Assembly (NCBI GenBank): GCA_044870245.1
Contig: JBIOYR010000013.1
Span: 17,896-81,895 of the forward strand
Length of the DNA stretch: 64,000 nucleotides
Direction: 5' to 3'
Origin: DATAFF01 sp044870245
GTDB lineage: Bacteria > Pseudomonadota > Alphaproteobacteria > Rhizobiales > Aestuariivirgaceae
This document shows positions 9,071-17,955 of this stretch, piece after piece (the stretch's first letter is position 1; each line of letters opens with the position of its first letter). The position numbers and the translations under genes were made by a program. The notes under the pieces were generated by a model. The model was not told where the DNA came from and searched no databases. It was given only the letters and a program-made list of their open reading frames with translations.

Positions 9071-12050
9071 TCTGGCGCTCGCCTTGCGGGTCGTAGAAGA
9101 CGGGACTGACGATCGAGGCCTTGACGAGCCTGCCGCCTTCGAGCGGGAAGGTCAGCGTCTCGCCCATGCGGCTGCGACCGTTCTCGATCAGCGCCATGGC
9201 GATCGAGCGCTCGAGGGTCGGGCTCAGATAGCTCGATGTGACATGGCCGATCGTCGTCATCGGCTTGGCGTCGGTATCGCGAACCGCATGGGCGCCGTCG
9301 GGCAGCACCAGCTTCGGGTCCTCGGTCAGGAGGCCGACCAGCTCCTTGCGGCCCGAGGCGCGCAGATAGGCCTGGTCGAGCGAGCGCTTGCCGATGAAGT
9401 CGCGCTTCGTCTTCGACACCAGCCCGTCGAGCCCGACATCGCGCGGCGTCACGGTGCCGTCGGTCTCGTCGCCGACCACGATATAGCCCTTCTCGGCACG
9501 CAGCACATGCAGCGCCTCGGTGCCATAGGCGGTGATGCCGTGAGGCGCCCCGGCATCGAGCAGCGCCTGCCACAGCCTCATGCCGTCGCGGGCATTGACG
9601 GCGATCTCGAAGCTGAGCTCGCCGGAGAAGCTGATGCGGAAGATCCGTACACGGAAACCGCCGAGGCGGCCTTGCCGCCAGGACATGAAGGGGAAGCCTG
9701 CGGGATCGAGGTCAATATCGCTCGGGCCGGTGGCCTTCAGCGCTTCGAGCACGGCGCGGGCCTGAGGTCCGGCGACGGCGAACTGGGCCCATTGCTCGCT
9801 CACCGGGGTGACCAGCACCTTAAGCTCCGGCCATTCGGTCTGCAGCCATTCCTCGAGCCAGGCGGCGATGCGGTCGGCGCCGCCCGAGGTGCTGTGCATC
9901 AGGAAGTGATCATCGGCGAGGCGGGCGGTGACGCCGTCGTCGATGATGAAGCCGAGCTCGTTGAGCATCAGCCCGTAGCGACAGCGCCCGACCTTCAGCG
10001 TCGAGAAGCTATTGGTGTAGACGCGGTCGAGAAAACTCGCCGCGTCCTTGCCCTTGATCTCGATCTTGCCGAGCGTCGAGGCATCGAGCAGGCCGACGTT
10101 GCGGCGCACGGCGAGGATCTCGCGGGTGATCGCCTCGGCTTTGGACTCGCCGGATCTGGGATAGCAATAGGCGCGCCGCCATTGGCCGACCGGCTCCCAT
10201 GCCGCTCCTTGCGCGACGTGCCAGTCATGGGCCGGGGTGCGGCGAATGCCAAGAAACAGCGGGCCCTTCGAGGCACCGGCGATGGTGCCGAAGGTGAGCG
10301 GCGTGAAGGGCGGGCGGAAGGTGGTGGTGCCGATCTCGGGGATCGGTCGGCCGGTCGCCTCCGACAGCACTCCCAAGCCGACGATGCTCGAGGTCTTGCC
10401 CTGGTCGCTCGCCATGCCCCAGGTGGTGTAGCGCTTGGTGTGCTCGACGGAGGAATAGCCCTCGCGCTGCGCCAGCTCGAGATCGGCGACGGTGACGTCG
10501 TTCTGGAAGTCGACGAAGTGCTTGTGCCCGTCATGATAATGGCCGCTGGCCGGCGAGAGCCAGAGCGGCTCGATCGCACCCTGGCGGCGGGGCCTCGCTT
10601 TCGGTGCGGCGCTGCCGGATGTGGCGGGCCGGCCGAGCGCCCGTGCCGCTGCCTCGGCGCCGGCGATCGCGCCCTCGGCGACCGCCTGCTCGCGATCGAA
10701 GGTGCCGTTGGCGGCGCCGACCGCCCACAGTCGGTCATGATGGCGGTCGGGCCGGAAGGCGTGGATCCGGGTGTCGTAGCGAAGCTTGCCGCCATTGTGG
10801 CACCACAGATGGACCGCCGGGTTGAAGCCGCCGGAGACGGCGACATGGTCGCAGGGGAGCTTCTCCTCGCGCAACGGTCGGCTCATGCCCGGCCGGTAGG
10901 CGGTGATGCGCACCGCCTCGATGGACTGGCCGCCCAAGGTGGTCTCGACGCCGGACACGGCATGACCGAGCATGACGGGGATGCCCGCGCGGCGCGCCTC
11001 GTCGATGAGCTCGCTTTCAGGATCGGCGCGGCTGTCGATGATCGTGACCTCGCCGGCGCCAGCGCGCTTGATCAGGAGGGCGGTGCGGTAGGCTTCGTCA
11101 TTGTTGGTGAAGACGACGCCGCGGCCGCCCGGCGCCACCGCATGGCGGGCGAGATAGCCGCGCACGGCCTCGGCCAGCATGATCCCCGGCCGGTCGTTGT
11201 TGGCGAAGGCGATCGGGCGCTCGATGGCGCCGGTCGCCAGGATCACTTCCCTGGCGCGCAGCTTCCACAGGCGCTGGCGCGGCCCCTCGCCGGTCAGGCG
11301 CTCGGCGAGCAGGAGATAGTTGTGATGGAAATGCGCCATCGCGGTGGTGCGGGTGAGCACCATGACATCGGCAGGGGCCTTGATGTCGATATCGCCGTCG
11401 TAAAGGTCGCCGACGCCGCCGAGACGCGGCGCCGCCTCGGCGAGGATTACCCGGGCGCCGGCCGCGGCTGCCGCTTCAGCGGCGGCAAGCCCGCTTGCCC
11501 CGCCGCCGACCACCAGCACGTCGCAGTCGACGCGAATCTGTTCGTATACGGAGGGATCGCGGCCGGTCGGAGCGCGGCCGAGGCCGGCGGCGCGGCGGAT
11601 CAGCGGCTCATAGAGATGGTGCCAGAAGCTCCGCGGCCATTTGAAGGTCTTGTAATAGAAGCCGCCGGGGATGAAGCGGGAGTACAGGTCGTTGACCTGG
11701 CCGATGTCGAAGGCAAGGCTCGGCCAGCGATTCTGGCTCACTGTCTGAAGACCGTCCTGAAGCTCGACCTGGGTCGCCTGCAGATTGGGCTCATGCGCCG
11801 ACCCGAGGCCGACGCCGACCAGCGCGTTCATCTCCTCGGATCCCAAGCCGACGATGCCGCGCGGCCGGTGATATTTGAAGCTGCGGCCGATCAGCCGCTG
11901 GCCGTTGGCGAGCAAGGCCGAGGCGAGAGTGTCGCCGGCGAAGCCTGAAAGACGACGGCGGTCGAAGGTGAAGGCGACGGGCGCGTTGCGATCGATCAGC
12001 CGGCCGATGCCCGGAGCCTCGGGCAGGCGGTGGGGGACTGTCCGGGTCAT
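9063..12050 (-). CDS. soxA: sarcosine oxidase alpha subunit
   Basis: A 995-residue large subunit. The N-terminal part has a ferredoxin-like 2Fe-2S-derived fold (about 20-110), followed by an NAD-binding Rossmann domain (VVGGGASGLAAAEAAAAAG) and further dinucleotide-binding segments (EVILATGAIERPIAFANND). The C-terminal 400 residues are a GcvT/aminomethyltransferase-like THF-binding domain (GLLDASTLGKIEIKGKDAA, GYIVVGDETDGTVTPRDVGL) where methylene-THF is formed. Start MTRTVPHRLPEAPG at 12050 is chosen because it overlaps the soxD stop by 4 bases (ATGA); the longer open frame runs through soxD. Length matches known SoxA proteins. Confidence 0.95.
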   Translation of the reverse strand: MTRTVPHRLPEAPGIGRLIDRNAPVAFTFDRRRLSGFAGDTLASALLANGQRLIGRSFKYHRPRGIVGLGSEEMNALVGVGLGSAHEPNLQATQVELQDGLQTVSQNRWPSLAFDIGQVNDLYSRFIPGGFYYKTFKWPRSFWHHLYEPLIRRAAGLGRAPTGRDPSVYEQIRVDCDVLVVGGGASGLAAAEAAAAAGARVILAEAAPRLGGVGDLYDGDIDIKAPADVMVLTRTTAMAHFHHNYLLLAERLTGEGPRQRLWKLRAREVILATGAIERPIAFANNDRPGIMLAEAVRGYLARHAVAPGGRGVVFTNNDEAYRTALLIKRAGAGEVTIIDSRADPESELIDEARRAGIPVMLGHAVSGVETTLGGQSIEAVRITAYRPGMSRPLREEKLPCDHVAVSGGFNPAVHLWCHNGGKLRYDTRIHAFRPDRHHDRLWAVGAANGTFDREQAVAEGAIAGAEAAARALGRPATSGSAAPKARPRRQGAIEPLWLSPASGHYHDGHKHFVDFQNDVTVADLELAQREGYSSVEHTKRYTTWGMASDQGKTSSIVGLGVLSEATGRPIPEIGTTTFRPPFTPLTFGTIAGASKGPLFLGIRRTPAHDWHVAQGAAWEPVGQWRRAYCYPRSGESKAEAITREILAVRRNVGLLDASTLGKIEIKGKDAASFLDRVYTNSFSTLKVGRCRYGLMLNELGFIIDDGVTARLADDHFLMHSTSGGADRIAAWLEEWLQTEWPELKVLVTPVSEQWAQFAVAGPQARAVLEALKATGPSDIDLDPAGFPFMSWRQGRLGGFRVRIFRISFSGELSFEIAVNARDGMRLWQALLDAGAPHGITAYGTEALHVLRAEKGYIVVGDETDGTVTPRDVGLDGLVSKTKRDFIGKRSLDQAYLRASGRKELVGLLTEDPKLVLPDGAHAVRDTDAKPMTTIGHVTSSYLSPTLERSIAMALIENGRSRMGETLTFPLEGGRLVKASIVSPVFYDPQGERQNV

Positions 12051-12331
12051 GTCGCGGGCGGCTCCTCGCGGATGCCGTAGGTGGCGAGGAAATCCATGGT
12101 CACGGTGTCGCGGATGGCGTTGAACCACTTGCCGCAACCGCGGTCGCAGCGCCAGCGCTCATGATGGGGGCCACGCTCGTTCTTGCGCATGAAGAGATAG
12201 TCGCGCTGCTCGGCGTCCTCGATGCGGTCGGGATGGTCGGAGGCGGGGCGCTTGACATGAGCCTCGCCGCCATAGTGGAAGTCGGTCTCGTCGCCTTCGA
12301 CACCGCAGATGGGGCATTTGATCTGGAGCAT
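12047..12331 (-). CDS. soxD: sarcosine oxidase delta subunit
   Basis: A 94-residue zinc-binding subunit. It shows the N-terminal CPICG and the later CDRGCGKWFNAIRDT motif that together hold a structural zinc, and the family signature EAHVKRP and DYLFMRKN. It lies between soxB and soxA, overlapping soxA by 4 bases and following soxB by 12 bases. Confidence 0.95.
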   Translation of the reverse strand: MLQIKCPICGVEGDETDFHYGGEAHVKRPASDHPDRIEDAEQRDYLFMRKNERGPHHERWRCDRGCGKWFNAIRDTVTMDFLATYGIREEPPAT

Positions 12332-12343
12332 GCTCGCTCCCTT

Positions 12344-13594
12344 TCAATGTGCCACCGCGGCGGCGACGCTTTCATCGATGAAGCGGCCTTCGAGGAAGCG
12401 GTTCAGTCCAAAGGGTTCGGCGATCGGATGCGGACGGTCGTTGGCGATGGTGTCGGCGAAGACGAAGCCCGAGCCCGGGATCGACTTGAAGCCGCCGGTG
12501 CCCCAGCCGCAATTGACATAGAGGCCCTCGACATCGGTCTTGCCGATGATCGGCGAGCGGTCGCCGGTCATGTCGACGACGCCGCCCCACATTCTGAGCA
12601 TGCGCAGCCGCGAGATGATCGGGAAGGTCTCGACGAGCGCCGTCACAGTGTGCTGGATCGAGGGGAAGGAGCCGCGCTGGGAATAGCTGTTGTAGGGGTC
12701 GGTGCCGCCGCCGATGACGAGCTCGCCCTTGTCGGACTGGCTGATATAGCCATGGACGGTGTTGGCCATGATGACGCAGTCGAGCACAGGCTTGATCGGC
12801 TCGGAGACCAGCGCCTGCAGGCAGAGGCTCTCGATCGGCATGCGCAGGCCCGCCATCGCCATCAGGAGCGAGCTGTTGCCGGCGACGACGATGGCGATCT
12901 TGCGGGTGCGGATATGGCCCCTCGTGGTGTCGAGGCCGGTGACCCGATTGCCGTCGCGCGAGATGCCGGTGACCTCGCAATTCTGGATGATGTCGACGCC
13001 CCGCGCATCGGCGGCCCTGGCGTAGCCCCAGGCAACGGCGTCATGGCGGCCGGTGCCGCCGCGCGGCTGCCAATAGGCGCCGAGGATCGGATAGCGGGCG
13101 TCCTTGTCGTCATTGATGATCGGCACGAGGCGCTTGACCTCGGGGGCCGAGATCATCCGGCAGTCGAGCCCGGCGATGCGGTTGGCATGGGCGGTGCGGC
13201 GGAAGGCGCGCAGCTCGTGCTCGGTCTGGCACAGCATCATGACGCCGCGCGGCGAGAACATCATGTTGAAGTCGAGCTCCTGCGAGAGGTCCTCATAGAG
13301 CGAGCGCGCCAGCTCGTAGATCCTGATCGAGGGGTCCTGCAGATAGTTGGAGCGGATGATGGTGGTGTTGCGGCCGGTGTTGCCGCCCCCGAGCCAGCCC
13401 TTCTCGAGAACGGCGATGTTGGCGAGGCCATGATTCCTGGCGAGGTAGTAGGCGGTGGCGAGGCCGTGGCCGCCGGCGCCGACGATCACCACGTCATAGG
13501 CGGGCTTGGGCTCCGGGCTGCGCCAGGCCTTGCCCCAGTCGCGATGACCGGAGAGCGCGTTGCGGACGAGCGAGAACACCGAATAGCGGCTCAT
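12344..13594 (-). CDS. soxB: sarcosine oxidase beta subunit
   Basis: A 416-residue FAD/FMN-dependent subunit that performs sarcosine dehydrogenation. The dinucleotide-binding motif VVIVGAGGHGLATAYYLA sits near residue 35, followed by GGGNTGRNTTIIRSNYL and the C-terminal FAD contact GWGTGGFKSIPGSG. It is the first gene of the soxBDAG operon, transcribed away from ccmI. The start MSRYSVFSLVRNA is typical of alphaproteobacterial SoxB. Confidence 0.96.
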   Translation of the reverse strand: MSRYSVFSLVRNALSGHRDWGKAWRSPEPKPAYDVVIVGAGGHGLATAYYLARNHGLANIAVLEKGWLGGGNTGRNTTIIRSNYLQDPSIRIYELARSLYEDLSQELDFNMMFSPRGVMMLCQTEHELRAFRRTAHANRIAGLDCRMISAPEVKRLVPIINDDKDARYPILGAYWQPRGGTGRHDAVAWGYARAADARGVDIIQNCEVTGISRDGNRVTGLDTTRGHIRTRKIAIVVAGNSSLLMAMAGLRMPIESLCLQALVSEPIKPVLDCVIMANTVHGYISQSDKGELVIGGGTDPYNSYSQRGSFPSIQHTVTALVETFPIISRLRMLRMWGGVVDMTGDRSPIIGKTDVEGLYVNCGWGTGGFKSIPGSGFVFADTIANDRPHPIAEPFGLNRFLEGRFIDESVAAAVAH

Positions 13595-13701
13595 CGCCGC
13601 TACTTAGCATTGCGCCGAGCACGGCGCATCGAGATTGCGACCTCGCTTCGGGAAACTGCGACACCCTTGCAATTTACCTCGCACCGCCTGAAGTTCTGCC
13701 G

Positions 13702-14766
13702 ATGCTCGTCTGGCTTCCCGCATTGCTGATGACCGCCGCGGTTCTCGCTGCGCTGCTGCTGCCGCTGGTGCGGCGCACCGCCAGCGATGCGGCCGCGCCG
13801 GAATCGGCCCATGACCTTGCGGTCTATCGCGACCAGCTGGCCGAATTGTCGCGCGACGAAACGCTCGGGCGGATCGCGGCCGGCGAGGCCGAGGCGGCGC
13901 GCAACGAGATCATGCGGCGCATGCTCGAGGCGCAAGCGCGCCAGCAGCAGGCGGCAGCCCCGGCGGTGGCCGGGTCGGAAAGCCGCCGGCGGGTCGCGGC
14001 GGCAGCCGCGGTGGTGCTGCCGCTCGCAGCGCTCCTCGCCTATGCGGCGACGGGCCGCCCGGACCTGCCGGGGAGCCCGGCGGCAAGCCGGCTTGCGCAT
14101 GCGGTGGAGACGGGCGACTTTCCCGCCATGGTGGCCAAGGTCGAGCAGCATCTGGCGAAGCACCCCGACGATGCCGAGGGCTGGCTCGTCATCGCGCCGG
14201 CCTATCGCCGGCTCGGCCGTCCCGACGATGCGGCGGATGCCTATGCCCAGGCGATCCGGCTGGGCAAAAGCTCGCCGGGGCTGATCGCCGATTATGGCGA
14301 GGCGCTGATGCTGGCCAATGGCGGGCTCATCTCGGCGGAGGCGCGGCAGGCCTTTGCCGAGGCGCTGAAGCAGGATGCGACCTCCGCCAAGGCGCTGTTC
14401 TATCTCAATCTGGCGGACGGCCAGGAAGGCAAGCGCGAGCAGGCGCTCAAAGGTTTCCGCGACATGCTGGCGAGCGCGCCGCAGGATGCGCCATGGCGGC
14501 AGGCGGTCGAGGCTCAGATCGCCGAGCTCGAGCAGACGCCGGCTGAGCGCGAGGCGATGATCCGCGGCATGGTCGAGAGCCTCGACCGGCGGCTCAAGCA
14601 GGAGGGCGGCGATGTCGAGGGCTGGATGCGGCTCGCCCGCTCGCGCATGGTGCTGGGCGAGCGCGACAAGGCGGTGAAGGCGCTCGATGCGGCGGCGGAG
14701 CGGTTCCGCGGCGATGCCAAGGCGATGGATGCGATTTCGGGGCTGAGGAAGGAGCTGGGGCTGTGA
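13702..14766 (+). CDS. ccmI: cytochrome c-type biogenesis protein CcmI/CycH
   Basis: A 354-residue inner-membrane TPR protein that delivers apocytochrome c to the CcmF/H haem ligation complex. It has two transmembrane segments (residues about 3-22 and 95-112). Between them is a cytoplasmic loop with the family motif VYRDQLAELSRDETLGRIAA, and C-terminal to them are TPR repeats (residues about 150-350). It is the first gene of the ccmI-ccmE-ccmF-ccmH series. The soxB start lies 107 bases away on the other strand, so the promoter region is short and shared. A heptamer repeat separates it from ccmE. Confidence 0.92.
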   Translation: MLVWLPALLMTAAVLAALLLPLVRRTASDAAAPESAHDLAVYRDQLAELSRDETLGRIAAGEAEAARNEIMRRMLEAQARQQQAAAPAVAGSESRRRVAAAAAVVLPLAALLAYAATGRPDLPGSPAASRLAHAVETGDFPAMVAKVEQHLAKHPDDAEGWLVIAPAYRRLGRPDDAADAYAQAIRLGKSSPGLIADYGEALMLANGGLISAEARQAFAEALKQDATSAKALFYLNLADGQEGKREQALKGFRDMLASAPQDAPWRQAVEAQIAELEQTPAEREAMIRGMVESLDRRLKQEGGDVEGWMRLARSRMVLGERDKAVKALDAAAERFRGDAKAMDAISGLRKELGL

Positions 14767-14772
14767 AAGAGA

Positions 14773-14849
14773 AGGCAGTAGGCATTAGGCAGGTAGGCAG
14801 TGAGGGGGAGCTCTTCCCGACTGCCCATTGCCTACTGCCTACTGCCTAT
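14773..14849. repeat. TAGGCAG-type inverted repeat, copy 4 (inside ccm operon)
   Basis: Left arm AGGCAGTAGGCATTAGGCAGG-type units; right arm GACTGCCCATTGCCTACTGCC-type units. It occupies most of the gap between ccmI and ccmE, so the ccm transcript would carry this hairpin. Confidence 0.92.
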
Positions 14850-14893
14850 GAGTCTCCGCCCAGTCTCCAGGGGGTGCCAACGGTGGAGCGGCG

Positions 14894-15337
14894 ATGACCC
14901 GCAAGCAGCAGCGCGCCACATTGCTGGCGGCGGGTCTGGCGCTGATCGGCGTCGCGGCGGGGCTGGTGCTCTATGCGCTCAACGATTCGATCGTGTTCTT
15001 CTACACGCCGTCCGAGGCGCTGACGAGGAACATTGCCGAAGGCCAGCGCTTCCGGCTCGGCGGGCTCGTCGAGAAGGGCTCGCTCAAGCATGGCGGCGAC
15101 CAGGAGGTGAGCTTCACCGTCACCGATACCGACAAGGCGATGGCGGTCACCTATCACGGCCAGCTTCCCGATCTCTTCCGCGAAGGGCAGGGGGTGGTCG
15201 CCGAAGGCAGGCTCGGCCCGGGCGGCGTGTTCAAGGCCGACACGGTGCTCGCCAAGCATGACGAGACCTACATGCCCAAGGAAGTCGCCGATGCGCTTAA
15301 GGCCAAGGGCGTGTGGAAGGAGGGTGAGAGGCCATGA
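14894..15337 (+). CDS. ccmE: cytochrome c maturation haem chaperone CcmE/CycJ
   Basis: A 147-residue membrane-anchored periplasmic haem chaperone. Start MTRKQQRATLLAAGL is followed by one transmembrane helix (about 8-30) and an OB-fold domain (RFRLGGLVEKGSLKH, FTVTDTDKAMAVTYHG). The haem-attaching His122 lies in LAKHDETYMPKEV, the diagnostic motif. The stop overlaps the ccmF start by 4 bases. Confidence 0.96.
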   Translation: MTRKQQRATLLAAGLALIGVAAGLVLYALNDSIVFFYTPSEALTRNIAEGQRFRLGGLVEKGSLKHGGDQEVSFTVTDTDKAMAVTYHGQLPDLFREGQGVVAEGRLGPGGVFKADTVLAKHDETYMPKEVADALKAKGVWKEGERP

Positions 15338-17319
15338 CGGGCGAGCTCGGACATGTGGCGCTGGTGCTGGCGCTGGCGGCGGCGCTCTACCAGACGAGCG
15401 TGCCGCTCTATGGCGCGGCGGTGGGCGATCTCCGGCTGATGCAGGCGGCGGTGCCGGCGGCGCTCACCCAGCTCGTGCTGATCGCCGTCGCCTTCGCGGC
15501 GCTGACCTTGGCCTACGTCAATTCCGATTTCTCGATCGCCAATGTCTATGCCAATTCCCACACCGCCAAGCCGCTGATCTACAAGATCTCGGGCGTGTGG
15601 GGAAATCATGAAGGCTCGATGGTGCTGTGGGTGCTGATCCTGGCGCTCAACGGCGCGGCGGTGGCGCTCGCCGGCGACAACCTGCCGCCGGCCTTGCGGG
15701 CGCGGGTGCTGGCGGTGCAGGGCTCGATCGCGGTGGCGTTCCTGCTGTTCATCATCGTCGCCTCGAACCCGTTCGAGCGGCTCGACCCGGCGCCGATCGA
15801 AGGGCGCGGGCTCAACCCGCTGCTGCAGGACCCGGCGCTCGCCTTTCATCCGCCGTTCCTCTATGCCGGCTATGTCGGGCTGTCGATTGCCTTCTCCTTC
15901 GCGGTGGCAGCACTTCTCGAAGGCAAGGTCGATGCCGCCTGGGCGCGGTGGGTCCGGCCGTGGACGCTTGCCGCCTGGATGTTCCTCACCATCGGCATCG
16001 CCATGGGATCGTGGTGGGCCTATTACGAGCTCGGCTGGGGCGGCTTCTGGTTCTGGGACCCGGTGGAGAACGCCTCCTTCATGCCGTGGCTCATCGCGAC
16101 GGCGCTGCTCCATTCGGCGATCGTCGTCGAGAAGCGCAATGCGCTGAAAGTGTGGACGGTGCTGCTCGCCATCCTCGCCTTCTCGCTGTCGCTGGTCGGC
16201 ACCTTCCTGGTGCGCTCGGGCGTGCTCACCTCGGTCCATGCCTTCGCCGTCGATCCGGCGCGCGGGGTGTTCATCCTCGGCATTCTCGGCTTCTTCATCG
16301 GCGGGGCGCTGATGCTCTATGCCGTCAGGGCCTCGAGCCTCAAGCCCGGCGGGCTGTTCCAGCCGATCAGCCGCGAGGGGGCGCTCGTCCTCAACAATGT
16401 CGTGCTCGGCGCGGCGGCGGCGGCGGTGTTCATCGGCACGCTCTATCCGCTGGCGCTCGAGGCGCTGAGCGGCGACAAGATCTCGGTCGGGCCGCCCTAT
16501 TTCAACCTGACCTTCGTGCCGCTGATCCTGCCGCTGCTGCTCATCGTGCCGCTCGGGCCGCTGATGCCGTGGAAGCGCTCCGATCTCAAAGGGGTCATGC
16601 AGCGGCTCGGCGCGGCGGCGGCGATCGCGCTCCTGATCGGGATCGCGACCTTTGCGATCCATAACCGCGGCCCGTGGCTTGCGCCCTTCGGCATGGCGCT
16701 CGGCGCCTGGCTGATCGCCGGCAGTCTCACCGAGCTGGTCGAGCGCTCAGGGCTCGGCCGCATCGAAGTGGCGGCGGCGCTCAGGCGGTTGGCCGGCCTG
16801 CCGGGCGCGAGCTTCGGCACGGTGCTCGCCCATGCCGGCCTTGGCGTTCTCATCATCGGGATCGTCGGGGTGACCGCCTGGCGCGAGGAGCGGATCGCGG
16901 TGATGAAGCCGGGCGATCAGGTGAACCTCGCCGGCCTCGCAATCGTCTTTCAGGGTGCGACGCCGTTCACCGGCCCCAATTACACGGCCGAGCGCGGCCG
17001 CTTCGTGGTGATGGAGAGCGGACGCGAGATCTCCACGCTGGCGCCGGAGAAGCGCCAGTTCCAGCCTGGCCGGCAGGTGACGAGCGAGGTCGGGCTGCAG
17101 CAGTTCCCGAGCGGTGATCTCTATATCGTGATGGGCGAGGGGAGGAGCGATGGCGGGCGCTCGGTCAGGATCTATTTCAACCCGCTGGCGAGCCTGATCT
17201 GGATCGGCGCGCTCATCATGTTCATCGGCGGCGCGGTGTCGCTCACCGACCGGCGCTACCGCATCGGCGCACCCAGGCTCAGATCCCGTCCCGCAGTTCA
17301 GCCGGTCGAGCAGGGCTGA
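15334..17319 (+). CDS. ccmF: haem lyase CcmF/CycK
   Basis: A 661-residue polytopic membrane protein that ligates haem to apocytochrome c. It shows the haem-handling tryptophan-rich motif GWGGFWFWDPVENASFMPWL near residue 230, conserved periplasmic histidines (WGNHEGSMVLWV; DPALAFHPPFLYAGYVG) and about 14-15 hydrophobic helices. It overlaps ccmE by 4 bases and ccmH by 1 base (TGATG), so the three are translationally coupled. Confidence 0.97.
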   Translation: MTGELGHVALVLALAAALYQTSVPLYGAAVGDLRLMQAAVPAALTQLVLIAVAFAALTLAYVNSDFSIANVYANSHTAKPLIYKISGVWGNHEGSMVLWVLILALNGAAVALAGDNLPPALRARVLAVQGSIAVAFLLFIIVASNPFERLDPAPIEGRGLNPLLQDPALAFHPPFLYAGYVGLSIAFSFAVAALLEGKVDAAWARWVRPWTLAAWMFLTIGIAMGSWWAYYELGWGGFWFWDPVENASFMPWLIATALLHSAIVVEKRNALKVWTVLLAILAFSLSLVGTFLVRSGVLTSVHAFAVDPARGVFILGILGFFIGGALMLYAVRASSLKPGGLFQPISREGALVLNNVVLGAAAAAVFIGTLYPLALEALSGDKISVGPPYFNLTFVPLILPLLLIVPLGPLMPWKRSDLKGVMQRLGAAAAIALLIGIATFAIHNRGPWLAPFGMALGAWLIAGSLTELVERSGLGRIEVAAALRRLAGLPGASFGTVLAHAGLGVLIIGIVGVTAWREERIAVMKPGDQVNLAGLAIVFQGATPFTGPNYTAERGRFVVMESGREISTLAPEKRQFQPGRQVTSEVGLQQFPSGDLYIVMGEGRSDGGRSVRIYFNPLASLIWIGALIMFIGGAVSLTDRRYRIGAPRLRSRPAVQPVEQG

Positions 17320-17810
17320 TGCGGCGACTTTGTGCGATCGTGCTTTTCCTGCTGCTCACGACGATGGCGGCGCGAGCGGTCGAGCCCGACGAGATGCTGT
17401 CCGATCCAAGGCTCGAAGCGCGGGCGCGGGCGCTGTCGGGCGAGCTCAGGTGCCTGGTCTGCCAGAACCAGTCGATCGACGAATCGGATGCGCCGCTCGC
17501 CAAGGACCTCCGGCTGCTGATCCGCGAGCGGCTCAAGGCCGGGGCGAGCGATTCGCAGGTGCGCGACTTCATGGTGGAGCGCTACGGCGATTTCGTCCTG
17601 CTCCGGCCGCGCTTCGCGCCGGAGACCCTGCTGCTCTGGGTTACGCCCTTCGCGCTGCTGCTCGCCGGCCTCATTTTCGCCATCAGGGCGGGACGGCGAA
17701 GAACGCCCGCGGCCGCCGCCGAGGCGCCGTTGACGGAGGAGGAGAGGCGGAAATTGGAGGAGCTAGGGCGGGAGGCGCAAGAGAGAAAGGCAATAGGCAT
17801 TAGGCATTAG
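17319..17810 (+). CDS. ccmH: cytochrome c-type biogenesis thioreductase CcmH/CycL
   Basis: A 163-residue periplasmic, membrane-anchored protein that keeps the apocytochrome CxxCH motif reduced. Signal peptide at residues 1-20, redox motif RCLVCQNQS (Cys45, Cys48), and a C-terminal transmembrane helix (LLLWVTPFALLLAGLIFAI). The last codons, encoding KAIGIRH and the stop, lie inside the left arm of a heptamer repeat, so the repeat has altered the C-terminus of this core gene. Confidence 0.95.
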   Translation: MRRLCAIVLFLLLTTMAARAVEPDEMLSDPRLEARARALSGELRCLVCQNQSIDESDAPLAKDLRLLIRERLKAGASDSQVRDFMVERYGDFVLLRPRFAPETLLLWVTPFALLLAGLIFAIRAGRRRTPAAAAEAPLTEEERRKLEELGREAQERKAIGIRH

Positions 17811-17863
17811 GTCGTCACCGAGGTCTTCACTACTGCCTACTGCCTAACGGCCTACTGCCTTCC
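17786..17863. repeat. TAGGCAG-type inverted repeat, copy 5 (enters ccmH 3' end)
   Basis: Left arm AGGCAATAGGCATTAGGCATT-type units overlap the ccmH coding end; right arm CTACTGCCTACTGCCTAACGG-type units. The degP promoter region follows. Confidence 0.92.
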
Positions 17864-17955
17864 ATTAACAACATTTCATCCGGCCGAAAGATCGCGGTAA
17901 GCCGATCGTACCTATCTTTGCTCATGTCAGATCAACCCCACCAGGGAACGCAAGA

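Noticed and set aside
8916..11948. 1010-codon plus-strand open frame opposite soxG/soxA
   Set aside because: Antisense shadow of GC-rich coding sequence; no recognisable domain, and the minus strand encodes clear SoxG and SoxA.
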